NCBI GenBank assembly: GCA_028283825.1
Contig: JAPWJW010000001.1
Coordinates: forward strand, 558,001-622,000
DNA length: 64,000 bases
Reading direction: 5' to 3'
Origin: Azospirillaceae bacterium
GTDB lineage: Bacteria > Pseudomonadota > Alphaproteobacteria > Azospirillales > Azospirillaceae
Notes under the pieces: model-generated
What the model was told of the DNA's origin: nothing
Databases searched by the model: none
The model's input: only the letters and a program-made list of their open reading frames with translations
Part shown: one piece after another, positions 9,265 to 17,802 of the stretch
How positions within the stretch are numbered: position 1 is the stretch's first letter
Layout of the letters: each line of letters starts with the position of its first letter
Program-made: the position numbers and the translations under genes

Positions 9265-9813
9265 ATGGCGCGCAGCGTCGCCGACCGCCAGGACGTCATC
9301 CCCGTCCTGGCGGAAGTCTTCCGTGAAAATGGGTACGAGGGCACCAGCCTGTCGGCCATCACCCAGCGCACCGGCCTGGGCAAGGGCAGCCTCTACAACT
9401 TCTTCCCCGGCGGGAAGGATGAGATGGCCGCCGCCGTGCTGGCGCATATCGACGGCTGGTTCCAGACCCACGTTTTTCGGCCCTTGGCGGAAGGGGGCGA
9501 CGACGCCGTGGACGCTATGTTCCGCGCCGTGGACGACTATTTCCGTTCCGGCCGGCGGGTATGCGTGGTCGGGGTGTTCGCCCTGGGTGACGCCCGTGAC
9601 CGCTTCACCACTCAGGTCCACGGCTATTTCGCGGCGTGGGTGATGGCATTGACAGCGGCGCTGGCGCGCGCCGGCAGGGATGCCGACGTAGCGCAGTCCC
9701 AGGCGGAAGAGGTGGTGGCCGGCATCCAGGGTGCTCTGGTCCTGGCCCGGGCCCTGGACGACACCGGAGTCTTCACCCGCACGCTGGCCCGACTGCGCCA
9801 CGGTCTGGCCTGA
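9265..9813 (+). CDS. TetR/AcrR family transcriptional regulator
   Basis: A 182-residue repressor. The N-terminal helix-turn-helix is clear: VFRENGYEGTSLSAITQRTG followed by KGSLYNFFPGGKDEM, the usual TetR recognition helix. The C-terminal ligand-binding part resembles the LmrA/YxaF-like subgroup. It starts 4 bases after the DUF1348 gene and is probably translated with it. The large palindrome at 8723-8761 is the likely operator. Its stop codon directly abuts the stop of the convergent RgpF-like gene, with no intergenic base. Confidence 0.92.
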   Translation: MARSVADRQDVIPVLAEVFRENGYEGTSLSAITQRTGLGKGSLYNFFPGGKDEMAAAVLAHIDGWFQTHVFRPLAEGGDDAVDAMFRAVDDYFRSGRRVCVVGVFALGDARDRFTTQVHGYFAAWVMALTAALARAGRDADVAQSQAEEVVAGIQGALVLARALDDTGVFTRTLARLRHGLA

Positions 9814-10782
9814 TCAGGCGGCGCGCACCCGGCGCGCGGCGGCGAAGACCGGTACGCCCAGGACGCGGACGTAGCACAGCCACCAGCGTAAATCCCGGCT
9901 GTACTTCGTACGCACGTACGTGGCCGGCAGGGCGGTCAGGCGCGTACGCTCCTGCCGCCAGGGCAGGTCGTGGCAGGGGGGATGGGCGCTGCCGCACAGG
10001 CGGGCCACGTGCGCCTCGATCATGGCCACGGGATAGTACTGGGACAGCTGGTCCAGCCGGTCGCGCAGGCGGGCCACCCGTTCCTGGTTGTGGTGGAACA
10101 CCGCCACCTTCACCAGGGGCATCTGGTGCGCCTCCAGATACTCATCGAAATAGACGTCGGAATAGAGTTCCTTGGCCACGAAGGCGTGGGGCAGGTAGCG
10201 GCCGGGCTTGAACCCCAGGGCCATCAGCCGCTGGCTGAGGCCGATCTCATATTCGCGGCAGACGGCGGCCTTGCTGGGCTGGCGTGTCACCCCTGCCCAA
10301 AAGGCGGCGAAGTCGGCATGCGCCGTGACAGGCCGGCGGAACACCAGGAAATTGCTGGTCAGGTAACGGGTGTCGCCATCCACCAGGCCGTCGGTCAGGC
10401 CCCAGAAGTCGCAGTCGTCATCCGCCATTTTCTGGAAGACGGGCGCGAAGGGGAAGACGGGGCCGTAGCAGCTGTCGTTGGCGACCACGACCTCGTCATA
10501 CAGGGCCAGGTCATCGCCCAGCGCCCGGAAGGCGATCTGCCAACTGCCGAAATCATAGGCGCCGTGGCGGCCGGCGTGCACCAGTTCCGCCACATCGCCC
10601 AGCCGTTCCGCCTGCCCTTCCATCAGGGCGCCGTCGGACACGAACAGGATGCGCTCCGCCACCGAACGCAGGCCGCGCAGGTAATACAGAACGTGGTCGT
10701 CGACCTGGCCGTCGCGGTCGAAATGCGCGAACAGCACGACGCGGCGCGGGGTGGTCGAGAGGGGGGTATCGGTTCGTGTCAT
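9814..10782 (-). CDS. Rhamnan synthesis F (RgpF)-like glycan protein
   Basis: A 322-residue protein of the RgpF family, which acts in assembly of rhamnose-rich or related surface polysaccharides. Matching segments are VVLFAHFDRDGQVDDHVLYY, the acidic VVVANDSCYGPVFPF block, DFWGLTDG, and the later REYEIGLSQRL and KELYSDVYFDEYL. No signal peptide or membrane segment is seen, so it is probably cytoplasmic. It is the last of four minus-strand genes (13562 to 9814), 80 bases after the PseH-like acetyltransferase gene; a TTAACCAT motif lies in that gap at 10830-10837. Confidence 0.85.
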   Translation of the reverse strand: MTRTDTPLSTTPRRVVLFAHFDRDGQVDDHVLYYLRGLRSVAERILFVSDGALMEGQAERLGDVAELVHAGRHGAYDFGSWQIAFRALGDDLALYDEVVVANDSCYGPVFPFAPVFQKMADDDCDFWGLTDGLVDGDTRYLTSNFLVFRRPVTAHADFAAFWAGVTRQPSKAAVCREYEIGLSQRLMALGFKPGRYLPHAFVAKELYSDVYFDEYLEAHQMPLVKVAVFHHNQERVARLRDRLDQLSQYYPVAMIEAHVARLCGSAHPPCHDLPWRQERTRLTALPATYVRTKYSRDLRWWLCYVRVLGVPVFAAARRVRAA

Positions 10783-10862
10783 TGGGGCCGGGCCCTTAGG
10801 AACTGGTCATCTGTTCCTTTGCACGATTGTTAACCATCAATCCTGGCGCTGGCCACGGTTCT

Positions 10863-11426
10863 TTAGGCAGGGGGCCAGATGCGGCCGTCCCAGTCGGCGT
10901 ATTCCTTGAATTTCAGGCGCTTGGCCGCCCAGTCCGCCGCCGACATCTCAAACAGGTGGACATCGTATGCCTGCCCCCCCTTCACCGCATGGTCGCGCAA
11001 GACCCCGACGTGGCGATAGCCCAGCAGGGTCTGGCCGCGCAGCACGCGGTCGTTGTCGGCCATGATCTGGTTGACCACCTTGCGCAGGCTCAGGGCGTAA
11101 AAGACATGGTTCAGGGCGTGGGTGAAGTTCAGCGGCCCGGCCCCGGTGCGCCCCCGCCGGTCGGCCATGTAGGCGCCCAGGGTGGCGATGCCCCAGCCGG
11201 CGTGGGTGACGGTGATGGAGGCGTAGCCCACCGGCACCCCGTCCACCATCATGATGCGGTGGTGATAGTCGTCGCGGCCGTTGCTGCGCGCCAGCCAGGC
11301 GCGCTGCTTGTCGATGTCGTCCTCGACCTGGGTGAACAGGTGCTGGGCGATGTCGGGCCGCAGGCGCCAGTCCAGCAGCAGGCGGGCGTCATCCGGCGTG
11401 GGGATGCGGTAGCTGAGGCCGCTCAT
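10863..11426 (-). CDS. GNAT N-acetyltransferase, PseH-like
   Basis: A 187-residue GNAT acetyltransferase. The early LLLDWRLRPDIAQHLFTQ and KQRAWLA segments, and VDGVPVGYASI, follow the pattern of PseH, which acetylates the 4-amino group of UDP-4-amino-4,6-dideoxy-N-acetyl-beta-L-altrosamine before PseG acts. The acetyl-CoA loop is in the GAYMADRRGRTGAG region. The presence of pseB, pseC and pseG in the window supports this assignment, but a different amino-sugar acetyltransferase is possible. It lies 19 bases after the Rieske oxygenase gene in the same operon; a GGAG is about 10 bases before the ATG. Confidence 0.72.
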   Translation of the reverse strand: MSGLSYRIPTPDDARLLLDWRLRPDIAQHLFTQVEDDIDKQRAWLARSNGRDDYHHRIMMVDGVPVGYASITVTHAGWGIATLGAYMADRRGRTGAGPLNFTHALNHVFYALSLRKVVNQIMADNDRVLRGQTLLGYRHVGVLRDHAVKGGQAYDVHLFEMSAADWAAKRLKFKEYADWDGRIWPPA

Positions 11427-11445
11427 GCTGGGTTTTCTCCGGCGG

Positions 11446-12792
11446 TCAGTAGGGCGCGTCGGCCGGGCGGACCGGCTGGTCCAGGCCCAGGGCTTGGGCC
11501 CAGGCGTGGTGGAAATCGGCGATGCGGCGTTCGCGGCGGCCCAGGATGCCCGGCCCCGTGGCGGCGGCGCGCGCCTGCTGCACCCGTTCGCACAGGGGCT
11601 GGTCCTCCAGCACCACGGTGCGGGCGGATTGGGACAGCATGGTGGTCAGCGACCGGCGGAAGGCGGCGGTGGCCGGCCGGTCAGGCTGCGCCACCGGCAG
11701 GAAGGTGCGCCAGGACAGGCGGGTGCGGTCCACCGCCAGCGGGTCCAGGGTGTGGATGATGACCATGGCACCAAAGAAGCTGGCCACGTATAGGTCGGGG
11801 AAGACGAAACAATGGTCATAGCGCGGCTGGTCGTGCACCCGGCGCAAGGTAGCCTTGGCGTCGATGCGCCGCCACCAGTCGGCGGTGGTGTCGCTCATCA
11901 GCCAGCTGGAGCGGCTGTGCCGGCCGAACCGCTCGGTTTCCAGGTGGGTCTGCCAGTCGGGGTGGACGGCGGGGTGGATGGTGTCGGGATGGACGGTGGA
12001 ACCGTGGAAGTCGTCCATGGTGTTTTCCACCAGCGCCTTCCAGTTGGCGCCGAATTCCACCTGGTCCTGGGCCACCGGCTGGTCGCATTGGCCGGACAGC
12101 CGGGCCAGGTGATCCGCCACCGGGCCCAGGAAGGCCGCCAGCGACAGGCTGTCACCGCCGTCGGCGCGGGCGAACACCAGGTTACCGCAGGTATCCACGG
12201 TGAGGGGCCGCCCAGCCTCATCCCGGCCCGTCAGGTCGGGCGCCACGGTCAGGCTGGTGTCCAGCAGGGCGCGGGTGATGGGGCCGGCCTCAAGGTCCAG
12301 GCGCGTGCCGACGTAACGCCATTGGCGGCGGAAGGCGGCGATTTCGTCGGCCAGGCTCTGGGGTTCCGTGAACCAGCGGGCGGGCAGCAGTTCGCCGGTC
12401 TCGATCATTGCCGCCGGGTCGGCATGCACCCACACCCGGCCACCCTCCAGCCGCAGGCCCACGGGCGTCAGGGCCAGCCGGCGGCAGGCCTCACGGTCCA
12501 GCTGGAAATCGCTGTCGTTGAAGGGAATGCCCGTGGGCACGCCATCCGCGTCATAGACCCAGGCATGATAGGGACAGCGCAGCAGGCCCCGGCCGCTGGG
12601 CTGGTCCTGCATCAGGGCGTAACGGTGGGAACAGACGTTGCGGAAGGCCTTGGGCGTTCCCCGGAAATTCTGCACCACCACCGGGATGGCGGCGCCATCG
12701 GCGCCGGGAATATCCCCGGTCAGATAGTCGCCATGCTCCGCCACGGCCGAGGCCGGGCCCAGATTCACCCAAGGGGCGATGGGCGCGCTCAC
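11446..12792 (-). CDS. Rieske [2Fe-2S] aromatic-ring-hydroxylating-type oxygenase, alpha subunit
   Basis: A 448-residue Rieske non-heme iron oxygenase. The Rieske cluster ligands are CSH (about residue 51) and CPYH (about 72), spaced as usual. The mononuclear iron site is ENTMDDFHGSTVH (about residues 257-269), with the conserved Asp and two His. The start is GTG at 12792, overlapping the stop of the preceding SDR gene as GTGA, so translation is coupled; a longer reading frame upstream is only the shadow of the SDR gene. No ferredoxin or reductase gene is adjacent. The substrate is unknown; its sugar-gene context (PseH-like and RgpF-like genes) makes a glycan precursor possible. Confidence 0.88.
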   Translation of the reverse strand: MSAPIAPWVNLGPASAVAEHGDYLTGDIPGADGAAIPVVVQNFRGTPKAFRNVCSHRYALMQDQPSGRGLLRCPYHAWVYDADGVPTGIPFNDSDFQLDREACRRLALTPVGLRLEGGRVWVHADPAAMIETGELLPARWFTEPQSLADEIAAFRRQWRYVGTRLDLEAGPITRALLDTSLTVAPDLTGRDEAGRPLTVDTCGNLVFARADGGDSLSLAAFLGPVADHLARLSGQCDQPVAQDQVEFGANWKALVENTMDDFHGSTVHPDTIHPAVHPDWQTHLETERFGRHSRSSWLMSDTTADWWRRIDAKATLRRVHDQPRYDHCFVFPDLYVASFFGAMVIIHTLDPLAVDRTRLSWRTFLPVAQPDRPATAAFRRSLTTMLSQSARTVVLEDQPLCERVQQARAAATGPGILGRRERRIADFHHAWAQALGLDQPVRPADAPY

Positions 12793-13562
12793 GCCGTGCG
12801 CCCGCCATCGACCGTCAGCGCCGTGCCGGTGATCCAGCGGCCGGTGTCGGCCAGCAGATAGGCGATGGCGTGAGCGATGTCGTCGACATGGCCGAAGCCC
12901 AGGGGCTGCAGCCTTTCCAGATGATCGATCTGTTCCTGGCTCAGCTTTTCGAACCCGCGCTCGATCAGGTCGGTCATGACGATGCTGGGCACCACGCAAT
13001 TGACGCGGATGCCGTCGGGCAGCAGTTCCGCCGACAGGCCCTTGGTCGCCGCGATGATGCCGCCCTTGGCGGCGGCGTAGACGATGTTGGCGGGCGAGGC
13101 GGCGGTGGCGGCGGTGGAGGAGATGAACACCATGGCCGACCGCTCGGCCCGCACGCCCTTCTGCCGCAGGCCCTTGGCCAGGGCCAGGCAGGAACCCAGG
13201 TTCACCCGCATCACCTGGTCGAAGAAGTCCTGGGAAAAGATGCGGATGGGCCGCAGCGTCTGGATGCCGGCGCAATGCGCCACCCCGTGGAAGGGGCCGG
13301 ACAGGGCCGCCTGTTCCTTCATCCAGGCCGGAATGGCGTCCAGGTCGCCCATGTCGAAGGGGGCGACGCGGTGGCCCTGGCCCTCCAGCCGCGACAGGGT
13401 GTCGGCCAGCCGCCCCTCGTCCCGGCCGTTCAGCGTCACCCGGGCCCCCAGGCGTGACAGCATCACCGCCGTGGCCTGGCCGATGCCGGCCGAAGCGCCC
13501 GTCACCAGCAGGGACCGGCCCGCCAGGCTCATGGGGTTATGGATCGCGGGGGCGTCGGTCAT
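12789..13562 (-). CDS. Short-chain dehydrogenase/reductase (SDR)
   Basis: A 257-residue classical SDR oxidoreductase. Cofactor loop TGASAGIG, the HCAG motif, active site SST with YAAAK, and C-terminal ALTVDGG are all present. The ATG at 13562 is preferred over an upstream in-frame start because AGGAAG lies 7 bases ahead of it. It is the first gene of a minus-strand operon (SDR, Rieske oxygenase, GNAT, RgpF-like) and is divergent from the PadR regulator; the PadR palindrome at 13675-13699 sits between them and could control both directions. The partner oxygenase suggests the pair oxidises one substrate in two steps. Confidence 0.9.
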   Translation of the reverse strand: MTDAPAIHNPMSLAGRSLLVTGASAGIGQATAVMLSRLGARVTLNGRDEGRLADTLSRLEGQGHRVAPFDMGDLDAIPAWMKEQAALSGPFHGVAHCAGIQTLRPIRIFSQDFFDQVMRVNLGSCLALAKGLRQKGVRAERSAMVFISSTAATAASPANIVYAAAKGGIIAATKGLSAELLPDGIRVNCVVPSIVMTDLIERGFEKLSQEQIDHLERLQPLGFGHVDDIAHAIAYLLADTGRWITGTALTVDGGRTA

Positions 13563-13674
13563 GGGGGTGCTTCCTGAAAGGCCGTTGAGCCGACTATCCG
13601 GGGCCGGCCCGCCGCCCGTCAATGCGCCAGTGCAAATTTGTCGATGAGGGGGGATTGACGTGAGAGTGAGTCGA

Positions 13675-13699
13675 GATATATCTTACAACAAGATATATC
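13675..13699. promoter_or_regulatory. PadR operator palindrome
   Basis: A perfect 10-bp inverted repeat GATATATCTT / AAGATATATC with a 5-base spacer, strikingly AT-rich in this GC-rich DNA. It lies 31 bases before the PadR ATG and about 110 bases upstream of the divergent SDR start. PadR-family proteins commonly bind such dyads and repress their own gene. Confidence 0.75.
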
Positions 13700-13730
13700 G
13701 CGTAACAGACTAGATAGGACGAATAACGCT

Positions 13731-14357
13731 ATGCGTATCTTCAATCATCATCGCGGCGAAGGCCGCCGCCACGCCCGCGACCGCCGCGACGGCGATGGCT
13801 TCTGGGGTTCCTTCGGCGGTGGGGCCGGGGGCCGGGGCGAAGGCCGTTGGGGTTTCGGCGACCGCATGGAACGGGAAATGGGCCGCGGCCGGGGTGCGGC
13901 GCGCATCTTCGAGAACGGCGACCTGCGCTTCCTGTTCCTGGACCTGATCCGGGAAAAGCCCCGCTATGGCTATGAGATCATCAAGGCCATCGAGGAAAAG
14001 GTCGGCGGCGGCTACAGCCCCAGCCCCGGCGTGGTCTATCCCACCCTGACCCTGCTGGAGGAAATGGGCCACACCGTCGTCTCATTGGGCGAGGGCGGCA
14101 AGAAACTCTACACCCTCACCGACAGCGGTGCCGCCTTCCTGGAAGAGAATCGCCGCTTGCTGGACGCCATCAAGGCGCGGCTGGAAAAGATCAGCGCGTC
14201 GCGGGGGTGGGAGCCGCCGACCGCCGTGGTGCGCGCCCTGCATAACCTGAAGATGGCGGTGCACATGAAGCTGCGCGGCCAGACGCTGACGGAAGACCAG
14301 GCGCGGGCCATCGCCCAGGCCCTGGACAATGCCGCCCAGGCCATCGAACAGGCCTGA
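13731..14357 (+). CDS. PadR family regulator, YqjI-like
   Basis: A 208-residue PadR regulator. The winged helix spans about residues 62-130 (FLDLIREKPRYGYEIIKAIE, then SPSPGVVYPTLTLLEEMG), followed by a C-terminal helical dimerisation arm. The first 55 residues are Gly, Arg and His rich (HHRGEGRRHARD), like the metal-binding extension of E. coli YqjI, a nickel-responsive regulator of a ferric reductase; however there are few His and no Cys here, so metal sensing is only a possibility. It is probably autoregulated through the palindrome at 13675-13699. Confidence 0.88.
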   Translation: MRIFNHHRGEGRRHARDRRDGDGFWGSFGGGAGGRGEGRWGFGDRMEREMGRGRGAARIFENGDLRFLFLDLIREKPRYGYEIIKAIEEKVGGGYSPSPGVVYPTLTLLEEMGHTVVSLGEGGKKLYTLTDSGAAFLEENRRLLDAIKARLEKISASRGWEPPTAVVRALHNLKMAVHMKLRGQTLTEDQARAIAQALDNAAQAIEQA

Positions 14358-14376
14358 CCGATCGGGGGGACCCTCC

Positions 14377-14553
14377 ATGCCTCATCATGAACTGACCCGC
14401 AGCGACATCCGGGGCCGGCTGCTGGCCCTGTCCCGGACCAAGGCCCTGGGGGCCCGGGTATCCCATACCGACCTGGATGCGCCCCGGGATGTCCGTCAGG
14501 ACGCTCCGCGCCCGCCGTCCCGGCGTGAGCAGGATCAAGGTGGCAACCGTTAA
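14377..14553 (+). CDS. Small hypothetical protein
   Basis: A 58-residue reading frame starting at ATG 14377, 19 bases after the PadR gene, with a purine-rich GGGGGGA at 14364-14370 as a possible ribosome binding site. The product is strongly charged (MPHHELTRSDIRGRLLALSR at the N-terminus, then an Arg/Asp/Pro-rich tail) with no membrane segment. I do not recognise a family. The position and ribosome binding site suggest cotranscription with padR; it could also be a chance frame. Confidence 0.4.
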   Translation: MPHHELTRSDIRGRLLALSRTKALGARVSHTDLDAPRDVRQDAPRPPSRREQDQGGNR

Positions 14554-14631
14554 GGTGGTGCACCGTTGACGCGGGGTGGCGCCAACCCCATCCTGGGTTG
14601 CTGAATCAATCCCAGGGCTCGGTCTCCCACC

Positions 14632-15819
14632 ATGCGTCCCGAAGACCGCCTGCCGATGCGCCGCCTGACGGTCGCCTACGTCGCCGCCCTGTCGCTGATC
14701 GCCCTGCTGTCGGGTGCCGTGCACCTGCTGCTGGACCACGTCATTACCCAGCAGCGCGACAGCGGCACCATCATCAACGTCGCCGGCCGCCAGCGCATGC
14801 TGTCACAGCGCATCGGCCTGCTGGCCGGTGATTATTACCAGGGCCGTGACGAACGTGCGGCAGCGCCGCTGTTGCAGGCGGCGGCGGCGATGGAGCGGGC
14901 GCAGCACGCCCTGCTGTCCGGGGATGGCGCGCTGGGCATCGGCCATGGCCTGTCCGACGCCGCCCGCGCGCTCTATTTCTCCCCGCCCGTCGACCTGGAC
15001 CGGCGCACCCGCGACCTGGTGCTGTCGGTCCGCCTGCTGACGGGGGCGGCGGGCCCCGTGGCGGACCCAGCGGCCAGCGACGCGGCCACGGCCGATGTCC
15101 GCCGCCAGGCCTTCACCGACATCCAGCGCCAGACGCGCGATGAGATCCTGCCCCTGCTGGACCAGGCCGTCAGCCTGTTCGAGGCCGAGGGCGCGGCCCG
15201 CATCGAATGGCTGCGCCACGCGCAGCAGGGCGTGCTGGCCATCCTGCTGACCACCCTGCTGGCGGAGGCCATGTTCATCTTCCGCCCGCTGGTCGGGCGG
15301 CTGAGGGCCTATACCAGGCGCCTGTACGATTTGGCCACCCGCGATGCCCTGACCGGCCTGCCCAACCGCCACCATTTCCTTGAGATGGGCGGCCGCACGC
15401 TGTCGCTGGTACAGGATGCGCGCCAGCCCCTGGCGCTGATGATGGTGGATGTCGACCACTTCAAGGCCATCAACGACACCTTCGGGCATGAGGCGGGCGA
15501 CCACGTGCTGCGCCGTTTCGGCCAATTGATCCAAGGCTGGCTGGCCGCGTCTGCCGTCGCCGGCCGCATCGGCGGCGAGGAATTCGCCATCCTGCTGCCC
15601 GACACCGACGCGCTGGACGCCGTGGCGGCGGGCGAAAGCCTGCGTCAGGTGGTGGAGGCGGCCTGTGGCGACGGCCCCGCCTGGACGATCAGCATCGGCA
15701 TCGCCACCCTGGCGCCGGAAGATTTCGAGCTGGCTGATGTGATGCGCCGCGCCGACCTGGCGCTGTATGCCGCCAAGTCGGCCGGCCGCAACCAGGTGCG
15801 GCTCAGCCCAGACCGGTGA
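14632..15819 (+). CDS. Membrane-bound diguanylate cyclase with PilJ-type sensor
   Basis: A 395-residue inner-membrane enzyme making cyclic di-GMP. The N-terminal membrane helix (about residues 9-32) is followed by NVAGRQRMLSQRIGLLAG, the hallmark of the type IV pili methyl-accepting (PilJ/NIT-like) periplasmic sensor, a second helix near 205-220, then a GGDEF domain with GRIGGEEF (about residue 314), DVDHFKAIND and LTGLPNR. The product-inhibition I-site RxxD is absent (AASA in its place), so feedback inhibition by c-di-GMP is unlikely. Its last 17 bases overlap the convergent histidine kinase gene. Confidence 0.92.
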   Translation: MRPEDRLPMRRLTVAYVAALSLIALLSGAVHLLLDHVITQQRDSGTIINVAGRQRMLSQRIGLLAGDYYQGRDERAAAPLLQAAAAMERAQHALLSGDGALGIGHGLSDAARALYFSPPVDLDRRTRDLVLSVRLLTGAAGPVADPAASDAATADVRRQAFTDIQRQTRDEILPLLDQAVSLFEAEGAARIEWLRHAQQGVLAILLTTLLAEAMFIFRPLVGRLRAYTRRLYDLATRDALTGLPNRHHFLEMGGRTLSLVQDARQPLALMMVDVDHFKAINDTFGHEAGDHVLRRFGQLIQGWLAASAVAGRIGGEEFAILLPDTDALDAVAAGESLRQVVEAACGDGPAWTISIGIATLAPEDFELADVMRRADLALYAAKSAGRNQVRLSPDR

Positions 15820-17551
15820 GGTTTTCCGCCGGGGGCGGCAGCACGCGCGCCGCCGGCAGGCGGATTTCCGCCACGGTGCCCACGCCCACCGCGCTGAACA
15901 GGCGCAAGCTGCCCTGGTGCAGTTCCACCAGGCGCTTGGTCAGCGGCAGGCCCAGGCCGGTGCCCTGCGCCGCCCCTTGGCCCGCCACCTGCTGGAACGG
16001 TTCCAGCACGCGGGCCAAATCCTCCGCCGCGATGCCGATGCCGGTGTCCTCCACCCGCAGGACGGCTTCACCCGCCCCGCCGGGATATGCCCGGAAGACC
16101 ACCTTGCCGCCAGCCCGCGTGAACTTCACGGCGTTGCCGAACAGGTTGACCAGTATCTGGCGCAGCCGCGTCTCATCCGCCAACAGCCGGCCCACGCGGG
16201 CGTCGATGTCGGCGGACAGCAGCACGCCGCCCTCCCGTGCCTTGGGCGCCAGCATGTCGATGGCGAAGCGCGCGGCGGCGTCCACGTCCACGGGTGATTC
16301 ATGCAGGTCGACCTGTCCGGCCTCCGCCTTGGCGTGGTCCAGGATGTCGTTGATCAGGTTCAGCAGGTGGCGGCCGCTCTCGCGGATGGCGACCGCCTGG
16401 TCGCGGTATTGCGGCGTGCCCAGCGGGCCCAGCGTTTCCGCCGCCATCAGCCCGGAATAGCCGATGACGGCGGTCAACGGCGTGCGCAGCTCATGACTCA
16501 AATTGGCCAGGAAGGCGGCCCGGTCGGCGGCCGACGCCTCGGCAGCACGACGCGACGCCTCCTCCACATCGCGGTCGTGCAACGCCTGGGCCAGGGCCTG
16601 GTGCTGGTTTTCATGCCGCGCCAGCAGGGCGACGGCCCCCCAGGCCAGGGCCAGGATGGCCAGTGCCGAACCGGCCGCGATGGCGGCGGTGGCGACTGAC
16701 CGGTCGCGCCAGCTGCGCATCACCACATCCCGGTCCACCCCGGCCAGGATGACCAGGCCGTAATCAGGCAGGCTGTCGTAGGCCGCGATGCGCATGCGGC
16801 CGTCCAGCATCGACGTTGAATCGAAGTAACCTTGGGGGCTGCGGACGAATTCCCGGGTCAGCAACTGGCCGCCTTTGATGCTCTGCCCGACATGGCGGAT
16901 CATGTCGGGCCGGCGCCCGACCACGGCGCCACCAGTCTGGTAGATGCCCAGCAGGGGGTTGCGGTCAAAGGCGATCATGTCGGCGAAGTCCATCAGTTCC
17001 GCCGTGGACAGGGACGCCATCAGGACACCACCGAAGCGGCCGTCGGCGGTCTTGAGGGGCAGGCTGATGGTGAAGGCGATCTGCTGGGTCAGGCGGGTGA
17101 TGATGGCCGGCCCGACATAGACGTCGTCACGCCCGTCCCGGTGATGGTGGAAATAATCGCGGTCCGACACGTTCAGGTCGGGTGCGGGGAAGGCGACGGT
17201 GGTCAGCACCGCGCGGCCGTCCGCATCCACGATCCATAGCGATTGCGGGCCGTACAGTCCGCCCGGCAGGCTGGCCGCCAGCAGCTTCAGCTGCCGCCAG
17301 GCCTCCGCATCCGTCCGGATCTTCTCCAGGCCGCCCGAGTCGGCCACCAGGGCCGACGCCTGGTTCAGCACCGCGGCGGTGGTGGCGACCGTGGCCCGGG
17401 TATGCCGCGTCATGGCGTCGGCCATTTCGCGCGCGAAGGTGCGCTGCTGTCCGTATTGCTGGTCGTGATCCAGGCGAATGAACAGGGCGACGCCCGCCGC
17501 CAGCAGGACCAGGACCACGGCCACCAGGATCAACAACAACCTGCGGGCCAT
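15803..17551 (-). CDS. Sensor histidine kinase with periplasmic Cache domain
   Basis: A 582-residue membrane kinase. An N-terminal helix (about 4-24), a periplasmic dCache-like sensor with NVSDRDYFHHH and YVGPAI, and a second membrane helix (about 287-307) precede a HisKA domain with the phospho-acceptor His in NLSHELRTPL (about residue 353). A HATPase_c domain follows (NLFGNAVKFT, DTGIGI, GTGLGL). There is no receiver domain and no response regulator gene next to it, so the partner is elsewhere. The Cache fold suggests sensing of a small extracellular molecule such as a carboxylate or amino acid. Confidence 0.92.
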   Translation of the reverse strand: MARRLLLILVAVVLVLLAAGVALFIRLDHDQQYGQQRTFAREMADAMTRHTRATVATTAAVLNQASALVADSGGLEKIRTDAEAWRQLKLLAASLPGGLYGPQSLWIVDADGRAVLTTVAFPAPDLNVSDRDYFHHHRDGRDDVYVGPAIITRLTQQIAFTISLPLKTADGRFGGVLMASLSTAELMDFADMIAFDRNPLLGIYQTGGAVVGRRPDMIRHVGQSIKGGQLLTREFVRSPQGYFDSTSMLDGRMRIAAYDSLPDYGLVILAGVDRDVVMRSWRDRSVATAAIAAGSALAILALAWGAVALLARHENQHQALAQALHDRDVEEASRRAAEASAADRAAFLANLSHELRTPLTAVIGYSGLMAAETLGPLGTPQYRDQAVAIRESGRHLLNLINDILDHAKAEAGQVDLHESPVDVDAAARFAIDMLAPKAREGGVLLSADIDARVGRLLADETRLRQILVNLFGNAVKFTRAGGKVVFRAYPGGAGEAVLRVEDTGIGIAAEDLARVLEPFQQVAGQGAAQGTGLGLPLTKRLVELHQGSLRLFSAVGVGTVAEIRLPAARVLPPPAENLTGLG

Positions 17552-17639
17552 ACACCCCGCCTCCCTGGATGGCTAAGTCGTCGCCACGATACACCATCGC
17601 GGCCGCTTGCCAACCCGGGGCCTGGCCAAGGGCTACGCC

Positions 17640-17793
17640 AGCGGCGTGAGGTTCGCATGCCGCTATAGGCTGCGACCGCAGCCGCCGGAGCTTTCCGGGG
17701 AACGAAGTGGACTGGAAAGCGAGGACGAGCCCAGCCAGCGGATGCTGGCGCCCGGCGTTTGAGGGGGCATTTGATCACGCAAGATCAAATGCC
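17640..17793 (+). repeat. Structured intergenic repeat, copy B
   Basis: Second copy of the dispersed repeat. The 5' hairpin is AGCGGCGTG (17640-17648) with CATGCCGCT (17656-17664). Core helices are P1 GGCTGC-GACC-GCAGCC (from 17668), P2 GCTTTCC pairing with GGAAAGC, and P3 GCCAGC-GGAT-GCTGGC (17734-17749). A perfect 11-bp 3' hairpin follows (GGCATTTGATC at 17766-17776 with its complement at 17783-17793). It fills most of the gap between the histidine kinase and the next gene. Confidence 0.87.
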
Positions 17794-17802
17794 GCGCCTA
17801 CA

